Shown piece by piece: positions 52,101-60,496 of a DNA stretch of 64,000 nucleotides. Under the pieces are notes generated by a model that saw nothing but the letters and a program-made list of their open reading frames with translations, was not told where the DNA came from and made no database searches. Position 1 is the first letter of the stretch. Each line of letters begins with the position of its first letter. Location of the stretch: positions 1 to 64,000 of the forward strand of contig NZ_JBHRXV010000009.1 of assembly GCF_042648405.1 (NCBI RefSeq), given 5' to 3'. The DNA is from Sphingoaurantiacus capsulatus (GTDB lineage: Bacteria > Pseudomonadota > Alphaproteobacteria > Sphingomonadales > Sphingomonadaceae). Position numbers and translations under genes: made by a program.

Positions 52101-52346
52101 GGTCTTCCATACACCGCCGCCGGTGGTGCCCATGAAGAACGTGTGGGGCTGCTCGGCGATGCCGGCTACGGCGGTCGCGCGACCGCCGCGGAACGGCCCG
52201 ACCATTCGGTACGAAAGACCGGCGTAGAGTGCCGGATCGACGGCTGCCGTCATAAGGGCGGCAGGTGCGGGAGCTGGCGACTGCGCGTGAAGTCCGACCA
52301 TCGGTAGGGAAACGAGGAGCGCAAGCGCGACACTGCGAAGGATCAC
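49194..52346 (-). CDS. Secreted Asp-box (BNR/sortilin-like) repeat protein
   Basis: A 1050-residue protein with a signal peptide (ALALLVSLPMVGLHAQ, ending near residue 22). About ten Asp-box repeats of the S-x-D-x-G-x-x-W kind fill residues 60 to 720, for example KTDDAGGHW, KSTDGGATW, RTRDGGATW, RTEDYGRTW. They form a beta-propeller like sortilin/VPS10 and BNR proteins. A C-terminal domain of unknown function follows from about 760. Such proteins are exported and have no proven enzyme activity in this group. It follows the TonB receptor gene after a terminator-like hairpin. Its stop codon lies at the edge of the IS relic, so the last residues may be altered. Confidence 0.85.
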   Translation of the reverse strand: MILRSVALALLVSLPMVGLHAQSPAPAPAALMTAAVDPALYAGLSYRMVGPFRGGRATAVAGIAEQPHTFFMGTTGGGVWKTDDAGGHWKNVTDGFLDVGNIGAIDVADSDPRIIYVGTGSAGIRGNSSVGRGVWKSTDGGATWRYLGLPESGAIGKLLVHPTNPDIVYVTALGRPFGRNPERGVYRTRDGGATWEQVLFLNDGTGAVTLSMSPDNPDEIYAGMSRIERKPWTMISGSPEGGVYRTTDGGASWKKLAGGLPTGLVGKVGVTVSPANPKRVWALVEAEPDGGLYRSDDRGETWTRINTDAQVRGRPWYYAHVRADPVDPNTVFVMNVPLLRSTDGGVTFKVVPVPHGDVHDIWINPRDPRIFGVADDGGTVVTLNNGRTFSSMYNQPTAELYDVVVDNQIPYRLYGSQQDSSSISVLQRRLNNSLRPQQEWGYASGCETGPIALHPDHPEIVFGGCYGGHINRQDMRDDTRVSVTVYPEASAIAPRDKINRWQWLSPIVVSPHDPATVYHASQYLYRSRDRGNSWTRISPDLTTNDKRYQAWPGEPITADNPNGAETFTTIFAVTPSPHDARTIWVGTDDGRVHITRDDGKSWTDITPAGLPPLTTVNRLEVSPHAPGRAIVAAHRYRLDDFSPYVYRTEDYGRTWTRIADGTNGIPADHPVRVVREDDKRRGLLYAGTEFGLFVSFDDGARWQSLQLNLPASPVMDLKVHRGDLAVATQGRSFWILDDLGPLRELAADAAPRAARLYAPRTAARGVVGAPLREVDLVLPDDLPHGALIHYLLAADAPEATVEVLDARGTVLRRFSAGGTGAEKLATKAGFHRLVWDLRADGPLASEPNGTIKRDGQGIKVSPGRYTVRLTAGSLVETRPLTVTGNPRARSITQADYDAQYVLAKAVRDTITGMNRVLADVRALRRAVPTAAITATGAGPELASRAAALDAALREVEASIAPLPVPGVRDVPAGLSAHYDTLYGALVGDGGYGSGSAEGRPTASRFQRKADLDRQWQAVRTRLKALAAEELVRFNEEARERGLPELSLSSA

Positions 52347-52407
52347 GGCGATTACCCATTGGCAGAGCGGCTTGGATGGAGGTGCACGCTCCCGGAATTA
52401 AAGTGTC

Positions 52408-52449
52408 GACCGCCGCGTCGGGATGCTTCAGGCACCCGGCGCGGCGGTC
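52408..52449 (-). terminator. Terminator-like hairpin between receptor and Asp-box gene
   Basis: GACCGCCGCG (52408-52417) pairs with CGCGGCGGTC (52440-52449), with further partial pairing in the loop. On the minus strand it is followed by ACACTTTAATT. It lies just after the TonB receptor stop and would reduce read-through. Confidence 0.55.
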
Positions 52450-52472
52450 CACGATGATACAGGTCGTATCCG

Positions 52473-55325
52473 CTAGAAGTGGAGCTGCGCCCCGATGCGG
52501 AACGACCGACCGAGACCGTCGTAGGTGCCCGGGTAGGTGTTGGCGCTGGCGCCGTTACCGCCGACGTCGCTTCCGAAGATCGGCGGGGTCTTGTCGAACA
52601 GGTTGGCAATGCCGCCGCTGATCGTCATTCCCTCGCGCACGTCGACCGCGAAGTCGAAGTCGAAGTAGTCGCGAGCGCCGAGCTTCTCCACCGGCGCACG
52701 GCCGTTGGAGTCGGTGCCGAGCGCGATACGGTCGAGCTCGACGCTGTCCAGGTGACGCCAGCGCAGCGAGAGCAGCACCGGCTCGATGTCCCAGGTCAGG
52801 CGAGTGGTCGTCTTGAAGTCCGGTGTCACCTGGTTGCAGACCGAGCCGAAGCGGCCGGCGCATTCGAAGGCCGGCAGGCCCTGGCCGCCCTGACGAATGA
52901 AGCTGTCGACATAGGTGGCGACGAAGTTGGCGCGCAGGCCACCCCATTCGCCGAGGTCGAAGCTGTAGTTGGCGCTGACGTCGACACCCTTCGTCGAGAT
53001 GCGGCCGGTGTTGACCTGCGTCGCGTAGATGCCCGGCTCGTTGCCGCCGAACAGGGCGCCGTTCACCGGATCGCGAACGATGCGCTGGCAGAACACGCTG
53101 TTGACGTCCTTGGTCGTCAGATAGCAGGCGTTGAGCGCGTTCTGCGCACCGCCGGCGAGCGGCGCGATCGCATCGGTAATCTTCACGCTATAATAGTCGG
53201 CCGTGATCGACAGGCGCGGCGCGAAGCTCGGCTGGAACACCGCACCGATGGTGTAGGTGTTCGACTTCTCGACGTCGAGGTCGGGGTTACCGCCCTGGAA
53301 CGACTGGAACTGGCCCGCCGGCGGCAGCGGCACGGCGCCGTAGCGACCGGCCGGAACGCCCGTGGCTTCGCAAAGCTCGCGCGAACCAGCCGGCGTCGGA
53401 CCCGCGCAGGGGTCGGTGCCGGTCGTGGCGCCTTCGACCTGCGGCTGGAACAGCTCGTTGATGTTCGGCGCGCGAACGGCGCGCTGGTACAGGCCGCGGA
53501 AGCGGAGCGATTCGATGGGCGCCCAGTCGCCGCCGGCCTTGAAGGTCTGGATGGTGCCGGCCGACGTCGAATAGTCGGAAACGCGGTAGCCGCCCTCGAA
53601 GGTCAGCGCGTGGAAGAACGGCTTGTCCTCGATCAGCGGCACACGAACCTCGCCGTAGACTTCCTTCACATTCAGGCCACCGACCACGATCGGTGCCGAC
53701 GTGAAGCCCAACGAGCGGCCAGCCGCATAGTTGGCGTCCGGACGATTGACCGAGTCCTCGTCGCGATACTCGACGCCGAAGGCGAGGCCGATCGGGCTCC
53801 CGGCCCACGGCGACGTGAAGCTGTCGCCGAGGTCGCCGGCCAAGGTGCCGCCGAGCACGCTCTGTTCGGTGGTCGCCTGGACCTGAAGGTCGAGGCTGAT
53901 GAAGTCGATGGCCGCCTGCGAGATCTTGTTGGGATCGCTGGTGAACAGGTTGAGCGGGACGCAACCGTTCGACGGATCGATGCACTGGATGGTGCCGCCC
54001 ACGTTGCGCGCCAGCAGCGCCTGCTGGACGGTCCTCGCGTCGCCGTCACCGAACAGCGCGGTCTGCATCTCGGTGCGCGAATATTGCCCGAACGCCTCCC
54101 ACTTCCAGCGATCGCCGATATCGCCGCGGACGCCCGTCAACACCTGATAGGCGTTGCGCGAGAAGTCCGACTTGCGCGGGGCAGCGAAGCGGTAGCCGAT
54201 CGACACGCGGTACTGGCCGAGCGCATTGGTGCCCGCCGGGCCGGCTTCGCGAGCCAGTGCCGCCATCGTCGCGGCGGGAATGAAGGGATTGTCCGGGTTG
54301 ATGAAGAAGGATGAGAAGAAGGTGCCCGACGGCGCCAGCTGCGTCGAAACGCGGTTGTTGGCGAAGGTCAGGCGACCGAAGGCTTCGACGCCATCGAAGT
54401 CGTAGGTGAAGTTCGCACCCGCGAGCAGGCGCTTCTGCGGGACCAGCAGGTAGTTCACCGGGTTGGTGTTGTAGTTGGACGCGACGCCGACCAGCTCGCC
54501 GTTGGGGCCGAAGCTGACCGTCGAATCGCCGTCGGTGTCGATGAAGCGGTTGGAAACCGCCGACAGCAGGATGTTGGTCGGGAACGAGGTCGTCGAACCC
54601 GAACGGATCAGACCGTCGTCGGTGCGGTTGGCGGCCAGCGCGAATTCCGAGAAGTCGCGGTCGCCCTGAAACACCGGCTTGCGCTCGGTATAGCCAATCC
54701 ACGCCGTCGCATTGCCGCGGCCGTCGCCGAACTCGCCGCCAACGGTCAGGTTGGCGTCGAAGGTGCCGCCGTCGCCGCGCTCGGTGATGCCGTAGCTGGT
54801 GTCGACGCGCACGCCCTCGAACGAATCGTCGAGGATGAAGTTGACGACGCCCGCAAGCGCGTCCGAACCGTACACCGCCGAGGCGCCGCCGGTGACCACC
54901 TCGACGCGCTTGATCAGCGCGGTCGGGATTGTGTTGAGGTCGACGACGCCGGTGTTGCCGGACGGGATCCAGCGCTTGCCGTCGACGAGCACGAGCGTGC
55001 GCACGTCGCCAAGGCCGCGAAGGTTCACCGTGGTGGTGCCGTTCGAGCCGTTGTTGTTGCTGCTCGAGGTGCCCGGAACCGCCTGCGGCAGCTCGACGAG
55101 CGCGTCCTCGATGTTGACGGTGCCCTGCAGCGCCAGCTCTTCGGAAGTGGTCGTGTTGACCGGGCTGCTGCTGATGTTATCGCGCGACGACAGGCGCGAG
55201 CCGGTGACCACGATCTCCTCACCCGGCTCCTCCGTCGACGCGGCGTCCTGCGCCCAGGCCGGAGCCTGGCTCACCATCGCCACCGACGCCAACAATAAAG
55301 CTTTACGACCAACCGCCCTGAACAT
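52473..55325 (-). CDS. TonB-dependent receptor (large, module 4)
   Basis: A 950-residue outer-membrane receptor. The signal peptide ends near residue 25 (APAWAQDA). The plug begins EEIVVTGSRLSSRDNISSSP and has LVDGKRWIPSGNTGVVDLN and VVTGGASAVYGSDALAGVVN, typical of the long receptor group often found with peptidases. The barrel ends IGAQLHF. A Ser/Asn-rich loop (TSSSNNNGSNGTTT) follows in the plug. It should import an oligopeptide- or sugar-like ligand. A -35/-10 pair is visible upstream (55357-55386). The DUF885 peptidase gene is divergent from it. Confidence 0.93.
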   Translation of the reverse strand: MFRAVGRKALLLASVAMVSQAPAWAQDAASTEEPGEEIVVTGSRLSSRDNISSSPVNTTTSEELALQGTVNIEDALVELPQAVPGTSSSNNNGSNGTTTVNLRGLGDVRTLVLVDGKRWIPSGNTGVVDLNTIPTALIKRVEVVTGGASAVYGSDALAGVVNFILDDSFEGVRVDTSYGITERGDGGTFDANLTVGGEFGDGRGNATAWIGYTERKPVFQGDRDFSEFALAANRTDDGLIRSGSTTSFPTNILLSAVSNRFIDTDGDSTVSFGPNGELVGVASNYNTNPVNYLLVPQKRLLAGANFTYDFDGVEAFGRLTFANNRVSTQLAPSGTFFSSFFINPDNPFIPAATMAALAREAGPAGTNALGQYRVSIGYRFAAPRKSDFSRNAYQVLTGVRGDIGDRWKWEAFGQYSRTEMQTALFGDGDARTVQQALLARNVGGTIQCIDPSNGCVPLNLFTSDPNKISQAAIDFISLDLQVQATTEQSVLGGTLAGDLGDSFTSPWAGSPIGLAFGVEYRDEDSVNRPDANYAAGRSLGFTSAPIVVGGLNVKEVYGEVRVPLIEDKPFFHALTFEGGYRVSDYSTSAGTIQTFKAGGDWAPIESLRFRGLYQRAVRAPNINELFQPQVEGATTGTDPCAGPTPAGSRELCEATGVPAGRYGAVPLPPAGQFQSFQGGNPDLDVEKSNTYTIGAVFQPSFAPRLSITADYYSVKITDAIAPLAGGAQNALNACYLTTKDVNSVFCQRIVRDPVNGALFGGNEPGIYATQVNTGRISTKGVDVSANYSFDLGEWGGLRANFVATYVDSFIRQGGQGLPAFECAGRFGSVCNQVTPDFKTTTRLTWDIEPVLLSLRWRHLDSVELDRIALGTDSNGRAPVEKLGARDYFDFDFAVDVREGMTISGGIANLFDKTPPIFGSDVGGNGASANTYPGTYDGLGRSFRIGAQLHF

Positions 55326-55356
55326 GAGAATCTCTCCGAATTTTGTTCGCTATGCG

Positions 55357-55386
55357 GCTATAGTGTCCGCAATACGATTTAGTCAA
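55357..55386 (-). promoter_or_regulatory. Putative sigma-70-type promoter of the large TonB receptor
   Basis: On the minus strand, TTGACT (55386-55381) and TATAGC (55362-55357) are 18 bases apart. The -10 box lies about 32 bases before ATG 55325. Confidence 0.5.
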
Positions 55387-55531
55387 CGAGCCGTAACGAG
55401 CGCCTGCACTTTGTGGATAACTCGTAAAAACCCTGTTATAACATATAGTAATCGTACATTTACCGCTAAAGGCAGATTCGATATGCAGCCGAGCAGTTGA
55501 AAATCTGCAACACTTGTCGGTTCGATAGCGC

Positions 55532-55548
55532 AATCGCTGTGCGCGATT
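55532..55548. promoter_or_regulatory. Inverted repeat AATCGC-N5-GCGATT before the DUF885 gene
   Basis: AATCGCTGTGCGCGATT lies 61-77 bases before ATG 55609. Its middle, ATCGCTGTGCGC, recurs at 60342 before the ABC transporter genes. Confidence 0.4.
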
Positions 55549-55608
55549 TTCGTTGCGATGGCCGCGCTGATGCCGCAACAATCTTCCTGCTGAACGGGTG
55601 GAGGTTGC

Positions 55609-57423
55609 ATGATCGAGCGGCGTAGTTTCCTGCAGGGCGCGGCAGCGCTTGCCATGAGCGGCGCAGTGCCGGCATTCGCGGCGGCCGGGCAGCAGGACGC
55701 GGCGCTGGCGGCGCTGCTGCAGCGTCACGGGGAAGCCTATCTCCGCCGCATGCCGCAGGAAGCGAGCAGCAGCCGCCACGACCCAAAGGCTTATCCGGAC
55801 GCGCGGGGGAAGCTCGACGATCGGTCGCAGGCCGCGCGCGAGCGTGATCGCGCCGCGATCAAGGTCGCACTGTCCGACCTGTCGCGGATCGACCGTGGCG
55901 CGCTGTCGTCCGGGGCAACCCTCGATTATGATGTGGCGCGCTTCGTCTACACGACGCTCGACGACCTGCTCGGCCGCTACGGCTTCGTCGACCTCAACCT
56001 GCGGCCGAGCCCTTATGTCGTTCAGCAGATGGGCGGCGCATGGTGGTGGCTGCCAGGCTCCATCGGCGAGCGGCAGCCGCTCGATGCCGCCGTCGATGTC
56101 GAGCACTGGCTGTCGCGGCTCGACGGCTTCGCCATCGTGCTCGACCAGGAAACCGATCTCATCCGTTACGACGCAGCGAACGGCGTGACGCCGCCGAGCT
56201 TCGTCATCGACCGCACCATCCCGCAGCTGAAGGCGATCCGCGACGAGCCGCCGGCAAAGAGCCAGCTCATCGCGCCGATGCTGAAGCGCATCGCGGCGCA
56301 GGGCTATGGCGACCAGACGCAGCGCGCGGAGACCATCCTGCGCACGCGGATCGTGCCGGCGTTCAACCGCCAGATTGCCGCGCTGGAAGCGCTGCGTCCG
56401 CGCGCCTCCGATACCGCCGGCGTGTGGCGGCTGCCCGATGGCGAGGCCTATTACGCCTCGGCGCTTCGCGCGAACACGACGGCGAACGTCACCGGGGGTG
56501 AGCTGCACAAGGAAGGTCTTGAGCAGTGCCGGGACCTGTCCGCACGCATCGACCGGCTGCTGAAGGCGCAGGGACTGACGAAGGGCACCGTCGGCGAGCG
56601 GCTGGCGGCGCTCGACAATGATCCGCGCTTCCGCGCCACCGGCGACGAAGGTCGTGCCAGGCTGCTGGCGCTGGCCGACCAGCAGATCAAGGACACGACG
56701 GCGAAGCTTGGTAACGGCTTCCACACCGTGGACATCCACCCGGTCGAAGTGCGCCGCATGGCGCCGGCCGTCGAGCCGGGATCGCCGGGCGCGATGTACC
56801 ATGGCCTCGGCAGCGAGGGGAAAGGCCTGATCACCGTCAACCTGCTGCAGCCGGAGGAGAATGCAGCGTGGCGGATGCCGACGCTGATCCACCACGAAGG
56901 CGTCCCCGGCCATCATTATCAGGCGAGCGTGATGCGCAATACGCCGGCGCTGCCACTGTTCCGGCAGCTGGTGCGCTTCTCCGCGTACAGCGAAGGCTGG
57001 GCGCTCTATGCCGAGAATGTCGCCGACGAGCTGGGCGTCTACGAGAACAACCCGTTCGGCCAGATCGGCGGACTGCAGTCGCAGCTGTTCCGCGCGGCGC
57101 GCATCGTCGTCGATACCGGCATGCATCACGAGCGCTGGAACCGCGAGCAGGCGGTGAAGTGGATGGTCGAGAACGCCGGCGAGCCGCCGATCTCGACCGA
57201 TCGCGAGATCGTGCGTTACTGCGTCATCCCCGGCCAGGCCTGCGCCTTCAAGGTCGGCGCCAATCGCATCTTCGCGGCGCGCGAGGCCGCGCGGGCGAAG
57301 ATGGGCGCGCGTTTCGACGTGCGCGACTTCCACGACCTGGTGCTGAAGTCGGGTCCGGTGCCGATGGGCGTGCTTGAGGCGTCGGTTGCGGCCTGGGCAG
57401 CGGACAAGATGCGTACGGCCTGA
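55609..57423 (+). CDS. DUF885 family peptidase-like protein with Tat signal
   Basis: A 604-residue protein. The N terminus MIERRSFLQGAAALAMSG is a twin-arginine signal, so it is exported folded. The body is a DUF885 zinc-peptidase-like domain with the motif HHEGVPGHHYQ near residues 427-437 and SAYSEGWALYAENVADELG shortly after, giving the His, Glu and second Glu expected of a gluzincin-type metal site. It probably cleaves small peptides or peptide-like amides in the periplasm. Its stop overlaps the start of the iron-sulfur flavoprotein gene by one base (TGATG), so they are coupled. Confidence 0.88.
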   Translation: MIERRSFLQGAAALAMSGAVPAFAAAGQQDAALAALLQRHGEAYLRRMPQEASSSRHDPKAYPDARGKLDDRSQAARERDRAAIKVALSDLSRIDRGALSSGATLDYDVARFVYTTLDDLLGRYGFVDLNLRPSPYVVQQMGGAWWWLPGSIGERQPLDAAVDVEHWLSRLDGFAIVLDQETDLIRYDAANGVTPPSFVIDRTIPQLKAIRDEPPAKSQLIAPMLKRIAAQGYGDQTQRAETILRTRIVPAFNRQIAALEALRPRASDTAGVWRLPDGEAYYASALRANTTANVTGGELHKEGLEQCRDLSARIDRLLKAQGLTKGTVGERLAALDNDPRFRATGDEGRARLLALADQQIKDTTAKLGNGFHTVDIHPVEVRRMAPAVEPGSPGAMYHGLGSEGKGLITVNLLQPEENAAWRMPTLIHHEGVPGHHYQASVMRNTPALPLFRQLVRFSAYSEGWALYAENVADELGVYENNPFGQIGGLQSQLFRAARIVVDTGMHHERWNREQAVKWMVENAGEPPISTDREIVRYCVIPGQACAFKVGANRIFAAREAARAKMGARFDVRDFHDLVLKSGPVPMGVLEASVAAWAADKMRTA

Positions 57424-59147
57424 TGACCGCCCGGCTCGACAGCGTCGAACCGGCGGTGCGCGATCCCATCCGCATCGATTTCGAAGGATGGTCGATCGAA
57501 GCGCGCGCCGGCGAGACGGTGGCGGCAACGCTGACGGCCCATGGCATTCGCGGTCTGCGCGCGACGCGCACCGGCGCCGACCGCGGCGTCTTCTGCGGCA
57601 TGGGCGTTTGCCAGGATTGCCTCGTCGAGGTCGACGGTGTGCCGAACCAGCGCGCGTGCATGACGAGCATCGACCGGCCGCTGCGCGTCCGCCGCCAACG
57701 CCACGGCCAAGCTCTCGCCGCCGAGGTGACGGCGCTGCCGCCTGCCACCGCCGAAAGCTTGCGAACCGAGCGGCCGGACGTGCTGGTGATCGGCGCCGGG
57801 CCGGGCGGCCTGTCGGCGGCCATCGCGGCGCGGCGCGCCGGCGCGGCGGTCGTGGTGGTCGACGAGCGCCGCTATCCGGGTGGGCAGTATTTCAAACCCC
57901 TCGCCGTCGATGGCGAAGACGTGGCGCCGCCGGATGCCCAGCACCGCGAGGGACTCGCGCTGGTACGCCGCGCGCTCGAGGCAGGCGTCGAGATCCGAAC
58001 CGGCGTGATGGTGTGGGGCGCGTTCGCGCCAGCCGAATTCACCGCCTCCGACGATCGGGGCGCGGTGCGCTACCTGCCGAAGGCCGCGATCGTGGCGACG
58101 GGGGCCTATGAGCGCGGATGGCCGGTCCCCGGCTGGCAATTGCCTGGCGTGATGACCACCGGCGCTGCACAGACGCTGTGGCGTACCGCCCGGCGGCTGC
58201 CCGGACGGCGCGTGTTGATCGCCGGCAATGGCCCCCTGAATCTTCAGCTCGCGGCGGAGTTGCTCGCAGGAGGTGCCGAGGTTGCGGCTGTCGTCGAATC
58301 GGCGCGGCCGGGCGCGCGGCATCTTGGCGCGCTGGTGGCCATGGCCGCGGCGGCCCCTTCGCTCGTCCGCGACGGCATCCGCTATCACTGGCAGCGAATG
58401 ACACGCGGTGTGCCAATGATCGACGGCATGGTCGTCGCCGCCATCGAGCGGACTGCCGAGGGTCTCGCCGTCACGCTCAAGAACGCCTCGGAAAACGGCG
58501 GCCATCGCCGGTTCGAGGTCGATGCCCTGTGCATCGGCTACGGATTCGAACCTTCCAACGAATTGCTTCGCGCGCTCGGCTGCCGGCATGACTTCGACGC
58601 TGAGCAGAACCGGCTGGTGACGCGACGCGATGGCGACGGTCGTACCAGTGTCGCCGGCGTCTATGCGCTCGGCGATTGTACCGCGATGGGCGGCGCCCGG
58701 GTGGCTGCCGCCGATGGCGCGGTCGCCGGCTATGCCGCTGCCGCGGAGCTCGGCTTGCCGCTGGCGCCGGCGCTCGAACGCGAACGAGAGGCGGCGAAGA
58801 AGCAGGGCGACCGACATCGCCGCTTTCAGCGGGCGCTGTGGACGCTCTATCGCGCGCCGCCCTACCGGATCGAGCAGGCGAGCGACGACACGATCATCTG
58901 CCGTTGCGAAGAGGTGTGCTTCGGCGACGCCCGCGCGGCGCTGGCCGAGGGGGTGATCGCCGCGGGGCCGTTGAAACGCGCGACGCGCATCGGGATGGGT
59001 CCCTGCCAGGGCCGCTATTGCCGGCCGCTTCTCGAAGCGCTTCTCGCCCAGGGCTCGGACAGGCAGCCGGACGAGCACTCGGGCTTCGCGCCGCGCGTGC
59101 CGGTAAAGCCGATCGCGATCCGCGATCTGGCGTCGGCATCCGACTGA
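57423..59147 (+). CDS. Fused [2Fe-2S]/FAD dehydrogenase subunit (HcnA-HcnB-like)
   Basis: A 574-residue fusion. Residues 1-100 are a [2Fe-2S] domain with Cys58, Cys63, Cys66 and Cys79 (CGMGVCQDC, then RAC). From about 115 a pyridine-nucleotide-type flavoprotein follows (VLVIGAGPGGLSAAIAARR). A C-terminal cluster has CRCEEVC and GPCQGRYC. HcnA and HcnB of hydrogen cyanide synthase, opine oxidases and D-hydroxyproline dehydrogenases have these parts on two chains; here they are joined. It should pair with the next gene as a flavin amine dehydrogenase at the membrane. Upstream and downstream genes are in the same direction with no gap of note. Confidence 0.85.
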   Translation: MTARLDSVEPAVRDPIRIDFEGWSIEARAGETVAATLTAHGIRGLRATRTGADRGVFCGMGVCQDCLVEVDGVPNQRACMTSIDRPLRVRRQRHGQALAAEVTALPPATAESLRTERPDVLVIGAGPGGLSAAIAARRAGAAVVVVDERRYPGGQYFKPLAVDGEDVAPPDAQHREGLALVRRALEAGVEIRTGVMVWGAFAPAEFTASDDRGAVRYLPKAAIVATGAYERGWPVPGWQLPGVMTTGAAQTLWRTARRLPGRRVLIAGNGPLNLQLAAELLAGGAEVAAVVESARPGARHLGALVAMAAAAPSLVRDGIRYHWQRMTRGVPMIDGMVVAAIERTAEGLAVTLKNASENGGHRRFEVDALCIGYGFEPSNELLRALGCRHDFDAEQNRLVTRRDGDGRTSVAGVYALGDCTAMGGARVAAADGAVAGYAAAAELGLPLAPALEREREAAKKQGDRHRRFQRALWTLYRAPPYRIEQASDDTIICRCEEVCFGDARAALAEGVIAAGPLKRATRIGMGPCQGRYCRPLLEALLAQGSDRQPDEHSGFAPRVPVKPIAIRDLASASD

Positions 59148-59156
59148 TCCGCCGTC

Positions 59157-60314
59157 GTGCAAGCCGCTGTTCCCCTCCCGCCGTCGATCGGCACGCTGGT
59201 CATCGGCGGCGGCATCGTCGGCTCCTGCGTCGCGGGTTTCCTGGCCGACGAAGGCGAGGAGGTTCTCCTCGTCGATGACGGTCGCGGTGGCGGTTCGTCT
59301 TCCAATGCGGGCAGCCTGCACGTGCAGATGCAGAGTCGCTTCATGCGCCTCTATCCGCAGAACGTGCCCAACATGGAGCGGCAGCTGCCGCTGTATCCTA
59401 AGGCGGTCGCGTTCTGGCGCACGTTCGAGGACAAGCTCGGCGTCGATTTCGACCTGAAGATCACCGGCGGGCTCATGGTCGCGGAAAGCCAGGAGCAGCT
59501 GGATTTCCTGAAGCTGAAGGCGGAGCGGGAAAAGCGGCTCGGTCTTGACGTGGAGATCCTCGATCGCGCCGGTCTCGACGCCATTGCGCCCTATTTCAGC
59601 CCGGCGATCGTCGGTGCCGAACTCTGCGCCAACGAGGGGAAGCTCAACCCGCTGCTCTGTAACACGGCGATCCGGCGGTGGATCCGCGCGCGCGGGGTCG
59701 TGTTGGCCGAGAACGTCGCGGCCGAGACCATCGAGCGGTCGGGTACGGGGTTCGATGTCCGGACGTCGATCGGGGTCGTCCGCGCGGGCCGCGTCGTGCT
59801 GGCCGCTGCCGCCGGTGCGAAGGCGCTCGCCGCCTCGATCGGAGAAGGCTTCGCACTCCCGGCGTCGGCTGAGCCGCTCCACATGAATATCACCGAGGCG
59901 ACGGAGCCGTTGATCGGCCATCTCGTGCAGCACGCCGACCGGATGATCACGCTGAAGCAATTCGGCACCGGGCAGATCGTGATCGGCGGCGGCTGGCCGG
60001 CGCGGCTGGCGGACGACAGCGGCCACCCCGAAGTCGAACTGGCCAGCCTCATCGCCAACGCCACCCTCGCGCAGCACATCGTGCCGCGCCTCGGCAACCT
60101 GCGCATCATCCGCACCTGGGCGGGGATCAACACTTCGGTCGATGGCATGGGCGTGCTTGGCGAGGTGCCGACGATACCGGGCCTTTTCACCGCCATCCCG
60201 GGTGATGCCGGGTACACGCTCGGCCCGCTGTCGGCGCACATGGTCGCCAGCGCGATCCTCGGGCGCGATCCGGGGGAGGACATGAGCCTGTTCACGCCCG
60301 GGCGGTTCATCTAG
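59157..60314 (+). CDS. FAD-dependent amine/amino acid oxidase subunit (HcnC/DadA-like)
   Basis: A 385-residue D-amino-acid-oxidase-fold flavoprotein. The FAD site is LVIGGGIVGSCVAGFLADEG near residues 14-33, and the C-terminal block is RTWAGINTSVDGMGVLGEVP then GDAGYTLGPLSAHMV. HcnC, OoxB and D-hydroxyproline dehydrogenase beta chains have this layout and form complexes with the preceding kind of subunit. Glycine, an opine or a cyclic imino acid are possible substrates. The start is GTG 59157, nine bases after the previous stop. Cyanide production is not claimed: the fold alone cannot separate these families. Confidence 0.85.
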   Translation: MQAAVPLPPSIGTLVIGGGIVGSCVAGFLADEGEEVLLVDDGRGGGSSSNAGSLHVQMQSRFMRLYPQNVPNMERQLPLYPKAVAFWRTFEDKLGVDFDLKITGGLMVAESQEQLDFLKLKAEREKRLGLDVEILDRAGLDAIAPYFSPAIVGAELCANEGKLNPLLCNTAIRRWIRARGVVLAENVAAETIERSGTGFDVRTSIGVVRAGRVVLAAAAGAKALAASIGEGFALPASAEPLHMNITEATEPLIGHLVQHADRMITLKQFGTGQIVIGGGWPARLADDSGHPEVELASLIANATLAQHIVPRLGNLRIIRTWAGINTSVDGMGVLGEVPTIPGLFTAIPGDAGYTLGPLSAHMVASAILGRDPGEDMSLFTPGRFI

Positions 60315-60341
60315 CTCGCGGTCGAAGCCTTGTTACCTGAG

Positions 60342-60359
60342 ATCGCTGTGCGCACAGAT
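60342..60359. promoter_or_regulatory. Palindrome CTGTGCGCACAG before the ABC transporter genes
   Basis: ATCGCTGTGCGCACAGAT contains an exact 12-base palindrome and shares ATCGCTGTGCGC with 55532-55548. It lies about 140 bases before the binding-protein gene. Nearby, CCAATTATAAGTTTGAACC at about 60409 faintly resembles the IS-relic ends. Confidence 0.4.
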
Positions 60360-60496
60360 TAGGGATGGTTCTAGCCTGATTGACGGTGATGAGATTCGGG
60401 CCTCGATCAACCAATTATAAGTTTGAACCTTGCCTGAAAGTGGCTAATCAGAATAGTGAACAGACGGCCGCATTGCGCACAAAATTTGGGGGGATT

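Noticed and set aside
55412..55420. Perfect DnaA box (TGTGGATAA) before the large TonB receptor
   Set aside because: It is single, with no further boxes, AT-rich unwinding region or dnaA/dnaN/repA nearby. A chance match or a regulatory site is more likely than an origin.
57423..60314. Calling these genes a hydrogen cyanide synthase
   Set aside because: HcnABC, opine oxidase and D-hydroxyproline dehydrogenase share the same parts; sequence motifs seen here do not separate them.
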